A stretch of 64,000 nucleotides of DNA, taken from NCBI GenBank assembly GCA_014904845.1, contig MU119252.1, positions 124,001-188,000 of the forward strand, in the 5' to 3' direction. Positions 47,354 through 57,091 of the stretch are shown here, in pieces (the stretch's first letter is position 1; each line of letters begins with the position of its first letter). This stretch comes from Acephala macrosclerotiorum (Eukaryota; Ascomycota; Leotiomycetes; Helotiales; Mollisiaceae). The notes beneath the pieces are model-generated. The model made no database searches. It was given only the letters and a program-made list of their open reading frames with translations, and was not told where the DNA came from. Both the position numbers and the translations under genes were made by a program.

Positions 47354-48418
47354 TGTGCTTTCTTGGAGGAGAGTGAACAATCCTGGGTATGTTGGGTAGA
47401 TACAAATCTCGCAAGGCGTCTCGCAGACGGGCAGGGTGTCTATTTTAGAGCTTGATGTGTATTGACAGCACAAGACTCAAATATATTTGTGGTAGGCTAT
47501 GAGGTTGGGTTAGGGCTGGTGCGGAGGGGTGACGAGGCTGAGGAATTGAAGTTTCGGGATCTCCTACCAGCCGGTTCAGACTGCGAAGATACTGTTGGAG
47601 AAACAAGCTTTCGAATTGCGAAGCACTTCCGTGAGGTAGCCCTACCTGTTCCGCGTTTGTAGGTACAGCCCAGCTGTTGCGCATCGAGGTTGAAGGTTCA
47701 CCGAGCTCGAGATGCTCGAGATGTTTCCCACCTGCCTTGCAGCCCTAGCCTCGGATCACGTGAAGTTCATCCGAAAATTAATCGTTATTGTCCATCTCTG
47801 TACGGAGGTACCACTTCCCAAGCTCTCGTCTCACTTCATCGAGCAATGGCCTCTCAACGAAAAGCTGTCCTCAAACATTCCCCTCGAGTTCTGTTACATA
47901 ATGTAGGGAAGATCCACAAGTGCGAGATCTGCCGGAGTTGAGGAAGAAAATCTTGCGTTTGCCTTCACTGCTCATATCTGCTCCATCTCTTCTTTCAAAG
48001 TTCAAGTCCTCCTGCAGATGTCACTCCCGGTATCTGAACGTCAAACATAACTCTGTTATGGATGTAAGGCTAACACAAGAAGGAGTGAGGTTTCAGTTCA
48101 ATCTTTAAAAATGCCTTTGATAGCATCTTTTCTTTTGGGGGTGCGCTGATTTGGCTGCGGCCCGTGCTTTCGGATTGAGAAAGTCTGAACAAAGAAAATG
48201 AAGTCATCCGCGCAAACGGTGTTTACTACGTTTTCGTGCCATCGAGAATATGTTTTCAAGTGTGAACAAAGATCTTTGCGGCTAGATTTTGCTCTTTGAT
48301 CTGCATTGTTTGCTTTGTCTATTGATATGTTAACAGGTGGACCCCCAAGATGTAAATTTACATTTTATACACCACCACATCGAACCAGTTTCTGGAGTTC
48401 ACATCAGCAATCGACATC
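47354..48418. other. Divergent intergenic region
   Basis: Lies between the F-box gene (minus) and the glycosyltransferase gene (plus). Short frames only; nothing recognisable. Confidence 0.4.
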
Positions 48419-51400
48419 ATGTCTGGGACATCATTTCCCACGAACCTCCTTCAATGGCTCTATTTGGCAGTCAGTAGCGCAACGGTTGTGCGACTTTGGG
48501 ATGGGCGACCGAATGTCTGGGGAGGGGCGTTGTCCGTAACCGGCTTCCTGCTCATTACGCTCCTCGGCGTGGCATGGATATTTTTACGAGAATTCTTCAG
48601 TGCTATCATAAACATCTTAAATTGGCTCATGGCTCTCGCAGGAATCGCCTCTCGCATTCCGGCATTCCAATACTGGCTGAGAATCTACGAAAATTTAGAT
48701 CAAATAACCTTTATCGCCCTCCTTGTCTTTTGCCTCTGCGTAGCAGTCGCTATGCGTTTATACTTGACGACCACCCGTTTAGTTTTTGTCGGGAAGCCTC
48801 TACCTCCGGCCCCGAAGGGCATCTTTAAAGGATCACTCCCCAGCTCTCCAACACAACCTCTTGCCGGACCCCAAGCACCTATCTCTGCTGGAAATAGTCC
48901 GCTTCATGGCCCGTTTACTCCAACTGCAGCTGCAGCTGCCGAAGCTTTCAAAATTCCTGTGCGACGACCGGATTCCATTCTAGTCCGCGCTGGCGTTATC
49001 AGTCCTCTAATTCTTTCACCTACGTCTTGGATTGCAGAATATTTGGTCAACCCGATCGTCGATAAAATGAGCACACATGTTTATAAGATGTGCGATGAGA
49101 CTCTAGGCTCACCTCTCCCGGTGGCCTCTGGTCCACCCAACGTGGATGAAGAGCATACTTATACATCGTCCGAATCCGACGACCCCGGCCCACATCATAT
49201 TCCTCGCCATGTTCGGGGAACTAAGAGAATTATTACGGGTACTCCACGCCTTATTCGTAATAGCGATCTGAAGAACAAGAGGGCAATTACTCGTGGCCCC
49301 GGAGGCAGCAACCCTGCTGACGGTCCAATTGAACCCGTCGAGCCAGCAGGGCCTATCGGCATAATAGGCAGTTTTGTCTTGTTCGTTAGCACGATGGGAC
49401 TTATCTGGTTCATCCTATGGTCCCTTTCTGAGTCAATCGTTCTCAATCCTGATTCCTCTTCTGTGTCGCCAACATTTGTGGTTCCAAGTACATTTCATGT
49501 CGTCTGGCCACAGACCATGACGCCCATTGGAACCGAAGCCGACTTCGGGATTACTGTGCCTGGCTCCGAGGAGAAGTCTAGTGTCGATGTGAAAAAACCT
49601 GCGAATGCCGCAAGTTTTGGATTCCCACCTCCTACATCTTTCAATGGAAAGTCTACGGACAAGATCTCCAAGGTCTCAACTTCGTCCAAGAGAACCAGGG
49701 TCCCTTGGGGCAGAAAGACATCGAAGATCTCCGAAGCACCATCCTCATCAGAAAAGAAAGCTTCATTTGACAACACACCGATTTCAGAATTAGTGAAGCC
49801 ATCCGAAGAACCATCCTTAGAGGTCAGAACCCAGAGTGGGAGTAAATTGGACGTTGAATCAGTGCGTCCTCCGATTGAATCAGAGAGAAACCAAGCACAA
49901 TTCAAAATTGCTGTTCCAACTGCTTGGTGGAATTCGGTCTGGGGTACTGCCAAGAAAGCAAGTTTAGTCGAGACAGCCTCCGCCGAGAAAACCTCAGAGC
50001 CGACGACATCAAGTGAAGCCTTACCATCTTCTCAGTCCGCTACTTTTGAAACCGTCTCATCCGAGCAACCAACTTCTGAGGAGCGCTCATCAGAACTTGC
50101 CAGTTCCAAATCGGTTGCATCCAAGCTAGCCGAGCTTCTGTCTTCCAAAGCCGCTGCTTCCAAAGAGTCTGCGGAAGAGAAAGTAACATTTGGACCTTCA
50201 ATTTCCAAAGCGACTACGACGTATAAGAAGTATTCAGCCGCAGAGAAGAAGGCATCATCTCTACCTTCTACATCCAAAGCTATCTCTAAGCAGTCAACCT
50301 CGGAGAAGGAAGCCACAATTGAAACTACTTCTGATATCAAATCAGTTGGGACTTCCTCAGCCGCTCAAACTTCAGATTCCGAAGCAGCTACATCTCCCCT
50401 AGCAGCGACGACCCAAGTTACGTCAGAGTATAATGAATATGTTGATACATATCAGCCCTTTTGGGACCGATGGCTATGGCCTAATTCTGACACCAAGTCT
50501 AGGTCTGCCGAGGCTTCTTCAGCGGCTCAAGTTTCACAATACGAATCAGCAACAGCCCCTTCTGCAACCACCCAAAGCGCTTGGTGGAATGAGGACCATG
50601 TCGATACATACGAACCATTTTTTCATCAACACGTTAAATTGGCTTGGGCTTCGATCAAGGGGGTGTTTTTCGGGCCAAATTACGGAGCACCTTGTTCAAA
50701 AGCAGATAAGGGATCATGCGCCACCTTCGCCTTTGTCAACATTACCTCTGTCGCAGCACTTTTCTTCCTGGCTGTTGTGACGCACTATGTCATTCAAGTA
50801 GTAAGAGGCGTTGCACCAACATCATTTGGCGTGCTCTCAAGTATTCTCATATACCAACCGGTCTTCTGGGGCATCATCTTCTCCTTAGGTCGGTTTATGC
50901 CTTACCCCTTTGGAGACATCGTCTCTGCTATTCAATATCACTGGCAGCATAACCGTCTCTTCGTATACTTCGTCATCCTTGCATCGATCAAAGCCTCCAA
51001 AGGCTTCGTCCACATCATCTCATTCTATTTCTACACCCGCCCAGCAAAGTCTCTATTGTCTCCTACTGTCACACCCGACGACGTCACCGTCATTGTTCCC
51101 AGCATCGGCGACTTCGGTGAAGACTTCCAAGTCACCATCAAGTCAATCCTAGCCAACAAACCAAGGCACCTCGTCATCGCAACAGTCGATGCCGAAAGGG
51201 TCAGTAGACTCAAAATCAACTGCCTAAACACGCTTCCCCGCGAAATGATCGGCAACACAAAGATCACAATCGACATGACAATGGTCGGAAACAAGCGTTC
51301 CCAATTCCTCTCCGCCGCTACCCAAGCCGAGACTTCCATCGTCTGCTACGCAGACGACCACGTCATGTGGCCAAGCACCTTTCTCAAGAGCGCACTTGCT

Positions 51401-52228
51401 CCTTTTGAAGATCCTCACACTGGAATGGTTGGAACCGTGAAAGCAGTTGAGCGAGTCCGTAACAAGGGCGCGTGGGTTTCTTTCTTGAATTACATTGGTT
51501 GCATCTATCTCGAGCGTCACAACTTCGAATGCACAGCTACCTACAACATCGATGGAGGCGTCTTCGTCATCTCCGGTCGCACGGGTCTCGTCCGTCGTGA
51601 GATCCTGGCCAACTTGAATTTCAGAACGGGCATTCTAAATGAGTATTTCAAATTCGGCCCTCTCAAGGCTGCCGACGCTATGAAACCCGATGATGATAAC
51701 TATATGACGAGATACTGTGTTAGAAATGGATGGAAGACCGTTTTCCACAATGACCCGTTGGCCTGTATTGGGACTTCGATTGGTGTTGATACACAAGACG
51801 GAAGCGTCACCAAGAAGTTCTACAACCAGCTCGTACGCTGGGCTCGTACAACATGGCGCTCAAACCTAGTCTCTCTATTCCACGACCGAGTGTGCTGGCG
51901 CGTACATCCCTGGACAACATACGCCATGTTAATTTCATCGTTCATCAACTTGGCGGTCATCTACGATCCCTTGATGCTTCTTTCTCTTTACTTCTCTAGT
52001 CCTTCGACATCTAAGCATTTTTGTGGGGCTATTTTACTGCTATTTTTGAGCAAGTGTGTTAAGCCGCTTCAGCATTTGTTTAGAGAGCCGAAAGATATTA
52101 TTTGGTTCTTGCCAGGCATCCTTTTTGGGTACGGTCACAGTGTTATTAGACTCATTGCGTTGTGTACGATGACAGATGTGGGATGGGGTGGAAGGACTTT
52201 TACTCCATCACCTGCGGCTGCGCCATGA
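48419..52228 (+). CDS. Processive family-2 glycosyltransferase with long Ser-rich N-terminal extension
   Basis: A single exon of 1,269 aa. The C-terminal third is a membrane GT2 enzyme: VTVIVPSIGDFGEDFQVTIK at about 887, VATVDAER, the DDH metal site in CYADDHVMWP at about 977, NIDGGVFVISGRTGLVRREI, DDDNYMTRY, and QLVRW at about 1137, flanked by helices before and after. This resembles fungal polysaccharide synthases of the Cps1/hyaluronan-synthase-like group, which extrude a beta-linked polymer. The first about 770 residues are unusual: three helices (about 37-120), a linker, another helix (about 315-335), then a Ser/Thr/Lys/Glu-rich stretch of about 400 residues containing two related units (YVDTYQPFWDRW and HVDTYEPFFHQH). 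Relatives of about 500 aa lack this part, as far as I recall. Regulation by the extension is an inference. Confidence 0.88.
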   Translation: MSGTSFPTNLLQWLYLAVSSATVVRLWDGRPNVWGGALSVTGFLLITLLGVAWIFLREFFSAIINILNWLMALAGIASRIPAFQYWLRIYENLDQITFIALLVFCLCVAVAMRLYLTTTRLVFVGKPLPPAPKGIFKGSLPSSPTQPLAGPQAPISAGNSPLHGPFTPTAAAAAEAFKIPVRRPDSILVRAGVISPLILSPTSWIAEYLVNPIVDKMSTHVYKMCDETLGSPLPVASGPPNVDEEHTYTSSESDDPGPHHIPRHVRGTKRIITGTPRLIRNSDLKNKRAITRGPGGSNPADGPIEPVEPAGPIGIIGSFVLFVSTMGLIWFILWSLSESIVLNPDSSSVSPTFVVPSTFHVVWPQTMTPIGTEADFGITVPGSEEKSSVDVKKPANAASFGFPPPTSFNGKSTDKISKVSTSSKRTRVPWGRKTSKISEAPSSSEKKASFDNTPISELVKPSEEPSLEVRTQSGSKLDVESVRPPIESERNQAQFKIAVPTAWWNSVWGTAKKASLVETASAEKTSEPTTSSEALPSSQSATFETVSSEQPTSEERSSELASSKSVASKLAELLSSKAAASKESAEEKVTFGPSISKATTTYKKYSAAEKKASSLPSTSKAISKQSTSEKEATIETTSDIKSVGTSSAAQTSDSEAATSPLAATTQVTSEYNEYVDTYQPFWDRWLWPNSDTKSRSAEASSAAQVSQYESATAPSATTQSAWWNEDHVDTYEPFFHQHVKLAWASIKGVFFGPNYGAPCSKADKGSCATFAFVNITSVAALFFLAVVTHYVIQVVRGVAPTSFGVLSSILIYQPVFWGIIFSLGRFMPYPFGDIVSAIQYHWQHNRLFVYFVILASIKASKGFVHIISFYFYTRPAKSLLSPTVTPDDVTVIVPSIGDFGEDFQVTIKSILANKPRHLVIATVDAERVSRLKINCLNTLPREMIGNTKITIDMTMVGNKRSQFLSAATQAETSIVCYADDHVMWPSTFLKSALAPFEDPHTGMVGTVKAVERVRNKGAWVSFLNYIGCIYLERHNFECTATYNIDGGVFVISGRTGLVRREILANLNFRTGILNEYFKFGPLKAADAMKPDDDNYMTRYCVRNGWKTVFHNDPLACIGTSIGVDTQDGSVTKKFYNQLVRWARTTWRSNLVSLFHDRVCWRVHPWTTYAMLISSFINLAVIYDPLMLLSLYFSSPSTSKHFCGAILLLFLSKCVKPLQHLFREPKDIIWFLPGILFGYGHSVIRLIALCTMTDVGWGGRTFTPSPAAAP

Positions 52229-52593
52229 GGGGAAGGGGGTATGAAAAGGGGATTAAGAGGGGTGGTGTTTCTCTTAGAATGTTTGCGTTTCTTTGGTGAG
52301 TAGTGTGACGACTGCATAAAAATTTAATTTACTGTTCCTCAATCCTTCTGGACTCCTAACACTTTCATTTAATCTTCAATCTCCCAGCCTCACCAGGATA
52401 TTCTAGACAGTTTCCCTAAGGCAAGACTTTCACTCTTCAATTTGAATGCCCACCTAGAGAAGGCACGCTCTCACTTTCAAGTTAGGACGAGGTTGCCGTT
52501 TCGGTCTCTCTAAAGCTCGAGGCCAACGGCGCTAGCCTCATACTTAAATCTTCCTTCCCTCCTCTTCTTCGTCTTCCTCGATAACGTCCAACA
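52229..52593. other. Intergenic region
   Basis: 3' flank of the glycosyltransferase and leader of the next gene; the last 100 bp are C+T-rich. Nothing else is recognisable. Confidence 0.4.
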
Positions 52594-54088
52594 ATGAGCG
52601 GAATTTTCTTAGCCACAATGATAACCGACTTCAATCTAGAGTCTCTCGGCGCCACAGGAGCTATGCTCTCTATCTTGGAAGACTCAAACAAGTCGCAAGA
52701 AGAATCCGAATTCGAATCGCAAGACGTCGACCACTCAAAGCATACGGTCAATGATGAGCTGCGCAATGTACCAAGAACTGACAATGACTCATCACCCGCA
52801 AGTCATCAAGACGAACCTTCACTGAGCGCCGAGCTGCACAGTACCTCTCCCATCATAAACGAGTGTTCAAGTGGTGCTGTCGTGGGCGCGAGTCTACCTA
52901 CCACTGGTACGAGAGGTAGATCGTATGCCCAACATGTCGCCAATATTAAAGGTGAACTCCAAGCAGTTCTGGGGTACCTTGCCTCAGGACAGCAGCTTCC
53001 ATCTACGCAAACAGAGAAACTGGCTAGATCTGCTCTCTCAGCCATCGAGTACTTGAAACGAGAGCTCCTCGCAACCAAGTCGTTTCCGTGGGACAAATGC
53101 CCTTACGAGATCCGGGAGCTCATATTCGCAGAGCTGGATAACAACGGCAAACGGGATAACGGACGGTCCTACTTCCGCTGGAATTATAATGGAAGAGGCG
53201 AAATACCACCTCTTGTTGTTGCGCTTCGATCCTTCCCAAGTTCGCACGACCATGCTCTTCAATGGTTTCGCAAATGCAACTTTGATGGATTCCTTATGAT
53301 GGACTCAAAGACTGGTTACGATCTGGGGACTGCGAACCTGGAAGAGTTATCGGTTTTCACAAGTATACAAATCACACTTGAGTGCGTCCATTTTCATTCT
53401 CCCTGCCTTGCTGGGACTTTCTTGGTCTACCTTCGAAGAAAGATTGTTGAGCTAACTACCGATGTGAAGAACTCCAAATTGCATCACGAACCCAGACTAC
53501 ATATCCACCAGAGATCGCAACTTCGGCAGTAGAGACGACTTGATTACTCGCCCGCTCGAGAAGGTCACTAAGTTTGCTGGACAATTTCTTCATGCACACA
53601 ATATCAAACGCGTATATCTTTCTCTAAACGATTGGTTCATTCACCCACAGGACCTAGTATATTTTATCACAGAATTTCCACTCTGGCTTCAGGGATTCCG
53701 ATACGTAAAGAGTGTTTCCCTCTATGTGCCAAGAATACCCAACCTAGTCTCAGATGACTTAAGGAGAGAAGTTCTTGTCGCCTTGCTCAATAAGATTGAC
53801 GAAAAAATCGGAGTTATGGGCGAGCACTATACGCCCGAGGACAAGGAGTTCAAGTATAATCCTGCTGGCTATGTGGAACCTCCCTGGGACGAGGAAGAAG
53901 AAGAGGAGAAGAGTGAAGACGAGGGAAGCGAGAATGAGCACGAGGTCGGGGAAGAGGGAGGCGCAGGCATCGATGAGAATGAAGTGAAGTTGGTGTCTGG
54001 CAAAATGGAACATTGGTATTGGGAAGTTGATGATGGTCAGGTGATGGATTGGTCGCAGGATCTTGGGTGTAGAATGGCCTGGGAGTAG
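52594..54088 (+). CDS. Unknown protein, founder of a local tandem family
   Basis: The first part (ATG 52594) is open to 53532 and the last part (to 54088) in another frame. An intron 53363-53495 (donor GTATAC, acceptor CCCAG, an inner CTAAC) would join them in phase to 453 aa; a frameshift is the alternative. The N-terminal about 120 residues are acidic/Ser-rich. Then come a helical segment (AQHVANIKGELQAVLGYLAS), CPYEIRELIFAELDNNGK, which is weakly F-box-like, and a C-terminal module with DLVYFITEFPLWLQGF, SVSLYVPRIPNLV and LVALLNKIDEKIGV. It ends in a Glu-rich stretch and EHWYWEVDDGQVMDW. I do not know the family. The C-terminal module reappears twice downstream in decayed form. Confidence 0.6.
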
Positions 54089-54720
54089 ATATTTACGTGA
54101 TTTTTACTACTCCTTTCAATCTTCCAGCTCAACCTGGACTTTTAATATCCACACTATATCTCAAAGAAGACATTACTGTCTAGCATCTGATTTTTCTAAA
54201 ATCTGTCTTTCAGCTAGCCACAGCTGGCCTGTGATAAAGACCAGGGAAGGCTGGGAGATTCTAACACTCATTATGGCGAGATTGTTGATGAGTCGATTCA
54301 TGGGTCTAACGTCCGGATGCAAATGTTGGAGGGACATTTGGAATATTTATTTCTATGCCCCTACTAGCTATGATACCTAGGTAGCCTTTCGTAGCTACTT
54401 GTGGGAGTGGGACTTTTCTTGAGCGTTAGAGGGTACCAAAGTCCGAGAAATAATGAGGATCTCATCTTGAAGTTGACCTTGCCAGCATTGAATTAATACA
54501 ATATTTATTGTGCCATCGTGTACGACTTCCAAGCCTCTGGTAGTTCCTTCTTGTGGAATTAAATGGCATAGCCCCATCAAGTTTTGGCTGTTCCTTCCTA
54601 GAAACGTTAAGAAGTAGAGAACCGTTAATCTTCCTCGTTCCTTCCCAGCTGAGTGAATGACTTGAACTCAAGATGAATGATGAGGTCCCAACTTTAGATT
54701 TAAACATGGCATCATTCATA
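54089..54720. other. Spacer between tandem copies
   Basis: Short frames only. No repeat or RNA is recognisable. Confidence 0.35.
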
Positions 54721-54737
54721 AGTCATAGTTTGTTGCA

Positions 54738-55239
54738 ATGGGAGGTGGCAACCAATCAATGGAGGACGTGCCGATAACTGGGGCCTTACCCGAGGAGACG
54801 AATAGCCGCGAAGCATCAGTCCACCACCCCAATCAGCCATTGCTGCCAACCTCGATAGCATTCTATATGGTATCAGACAGGCTTACTTGCTACTGGAAGA
54901 AGAAACTTCCCGGGGTGATTTTCGACCCCTCAACGAGCAACTCCTTGCAGCATGCAATGTTCGCCGGTTGAATTGTCTCTTGCGCGATTTCACGTTGATC
55001 TAACGGATCTGGTGCACTTTATCACAGAGTTCCGGTTCCGACTCGAAGATTTCAAGTCCTTAGAATTCGTTCAAGTTACCGTCCCGCGGGTATCGGATAT
55101 GGTTGATCCTGAACTGAGGGGTGACCTTCTCAAAGCATTGATGGGCCAGATTGAGAGTAAAATTGGGGTGAAGGAGACAGGTTTCAAGGACAAGATAAGG
55201 TTGCAGATTCAAAATTACTTTTACCGCACTAGTAGATAA
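54738..55239 (+). pseudogene. Second, decayed copy of the tandem family
   Basis: 54952-55239 (95 codons) aligns by eye with the C-terminal module of the 52594-54088 gene: DLVHFITEFRFRLEDF against DLVYFITEFPLWLQGF, VTVPRVSDMVDPELRGDLL against LYVPRIPNLVSDDLRREVL, and ALMGQIESKIGV against ALLNKIDEKIGV. Upstream, in a different frame, ILYGIRQAYLLLEEE resembles the helical segment of the intact copy. The N-terminal half is eroded, and the frame breaks near 54,960. It is most simply a relic, although the 95-codon piece with ATG could be translated. Confidence 0.6.
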
Positions 55240-55580
55240 TGATGATAATGATATTTATTTTCGTTTAGCGAGACCTCCCGAAGGGTATGGGGACGTACTA
55301 AGCTATGGAATTACATATAAAGTACTATCCCAAAAAGTATTGCATAGTGGCAAAAAAGCCGGCCAAAAGGTTAGTTAATAGAGTCTCTTCCCCTACGGTG
55401 GGATAAGCAAAAAAGGAAGTGAACGCTACTTTAAAATAGTCGTTGCAACCGCCCGCAAAAACACTCCTCTTACCGAAACACTCTCTTTCTCCCTTTCTTT
55501 CCCTTTTCCATTCTTATCCCTCTTATCCCTTCCCCTCGATCAAAATATATAGTCACCCCCTTATAATATTTACAGCCTTA
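55240..55580. other. Intergenic A+T-rich flank
   Basis: Low-complexity pyrimidine-rich and A+T-rich DNA leading to a MITE; no gene. Confidence 0.4.
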
Positions 55581-55863
55581 CGAGCCTGGGATCATAAGTC
55601 TGTGCTTTTCAGGCTGTTTTCAGGCTGCTTTTTCGCGAAGGACTTCAAAGTCCATGCCGTGACTTAAAAAGTATAAAACAACTACAAATTAAAATCTTTT
55701 AAGACTATAGTTTATTATTTGATAAAAGCTAAAGTATCTTTTTACAAATTAATTAAGTATATTTATATTTTGATTTAAAAGTCGATATTTAGTTTTAGCG
55801 TTTATTTGTTAGCGAAAGGCCCTGAAAAGCCCTGAAAAGCACAGACTTATGATCCCAGGCTCG
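55581..55863. mobile_element. 283-bp Harbinger-type MITE with TTA target duplication
   Basis: The first 33 bp (starting CGAGCCTGGGATCATAAG) and the last 33 bp are perfect reverse complements, with weaker complementarity continuing inward (CAGGCTG and AGGGC pieces). TTA flanks both ends directly (55578-55580 and 55864-55866), the 3-bp TWA duplication typical of PIF/Harbinger. The interior is A+T-rich and non-coding. The perfect arms suggest more recent movement than the 6.3-kb element. Confidence 0.9.
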
Positions 55864-55866
55864 TTA

Positions 55867-56200
55867 CTTCTACTCCCTTTAACACTTGTGTCCCAGCCCT
55901 TAATCCTCCTTTATAAAGTCTGCTAACCCGAGTATCCATATCGTCGCAAGTGTAAGTGCTAAAGGCCCAGCTCGAATAAAAATAAGTGTATCGCAATAAG
56001 GCAATAAGCCGTAAACCGGTCAAAATAAAGTAATTCGAGTTCTAGTCGTAATAGCGAAAAAAATAAGGGAAAAAGGGGCTACAATAATAGATGCGATAGT
56101 CCTCTATATCGTTACTGTGTTTATTAGTAATAGAAATCTAAAATCAGAGTTAAACACTTTACTCGACGATTTCTTGAGATGCCTAGCATCCGTTACCTGA
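55867..56200. other. A+T-rich, RIP-like sequence
   Basis: Rich in AATAAG/TAATAG strings and without open frames; probably an eroded transposon. No family could be named. Confidence 0.35.
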
Positions 56201-56254
56201 GCCTCTCTCTTGTGCTACGTAAACTTCACCACTAGACATTCATTTAATAACCAA

Positions 56255-56580
56255 GTTTCCCTTTTGGCTTCAGGCTTCAAAGCCCTCGAATCAGTTACGT
56301 AGAGATCCCACTCCTGAACAACATCTTCAACGAGATAAAACAATACAGGCTTTTGGACGCGTTGATGCGAAGGATACACAAAAAGATTGGAGTCAATAGT
56401 CAATTTGCTCGCATGGAGGATTCATTCGAATTGGGGAGACGGTCAGCGCAGGAGGAGGATGGAGTAGACTTCCGATTGGAGAAAGGTAAATGGATCTTTG
56501 GATTTGGAATGCTGCTCTCGGCGAAGCGATGGAATAGTCTCAGGACTTTGGCTGGGAGTGGGCATTTTCTGCTTTTATAG
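56255..56580 (+). pseudogene. Third, most decayed copy of the tandem family
   Basis: SGFKALESVT followed by a stop at about 56265-56300 matches LQGFRYVKSVS of the intact copy, and LDALMRRIHKKIGV (56353 on) matches LVALLNKIDEKIGV. The 75-codon frame to 56580 then departs from the pattern. Everything upstream of the module is lost. Confidence 0.45.
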
Positions 56581-57091
56581 CTCGGAAATAAGCTGATGTT
56601 TGATTGGGACTGATGCAGCGGAGCTTGGTTTAAGTTGGGCCTGCTACTAAAGACTTGATATTAGCTTTGAAAGGTTTTATGGCGGGATCCTCTTTGAGGT
56701 TCATTGATTGCTTGCCAACAGATATTTAGGCTGCTCGTTTCCCCCCCATGAGGCCCCACGAGGACGTGCGGCGGGAGGAAGCTTGAATAGTATAAGCTTC
56801 GGTAAAGAGGTGCGAAAAGGGCCGAGCTTAAATAATCGGAAGCCGAGCTTTTTAGTAAAATTACTCGCGGATTTTTAATTAATGCAAGGATTTAAACAAG
56901 TCAGGGGCCCTTATAGGGGAAAAAACGAGTAGCCTACGGATATTTCTCCAGCGGGGGCGTAGTCTTTAAGCACATTGATTTGAATCAAACGTCATTCTGA
57001 AGTTGAACACTTCCGTCTCCTCCGTGATTTCTCACAATGGTACAAGTTGCCTGTATAATATTCTCAGGTCCTCAACTCCTGTCAACTCCTA
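56581..57091. other. Gene-free region with transposon-like debris
   Basis: Around 56,740-56,960 lie short repeats (AAGCTT in inverted pair; GCCGAGCTT twice) in A+T-rich DNA, probably an old insertion. No gene. Confidence 0.35.
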
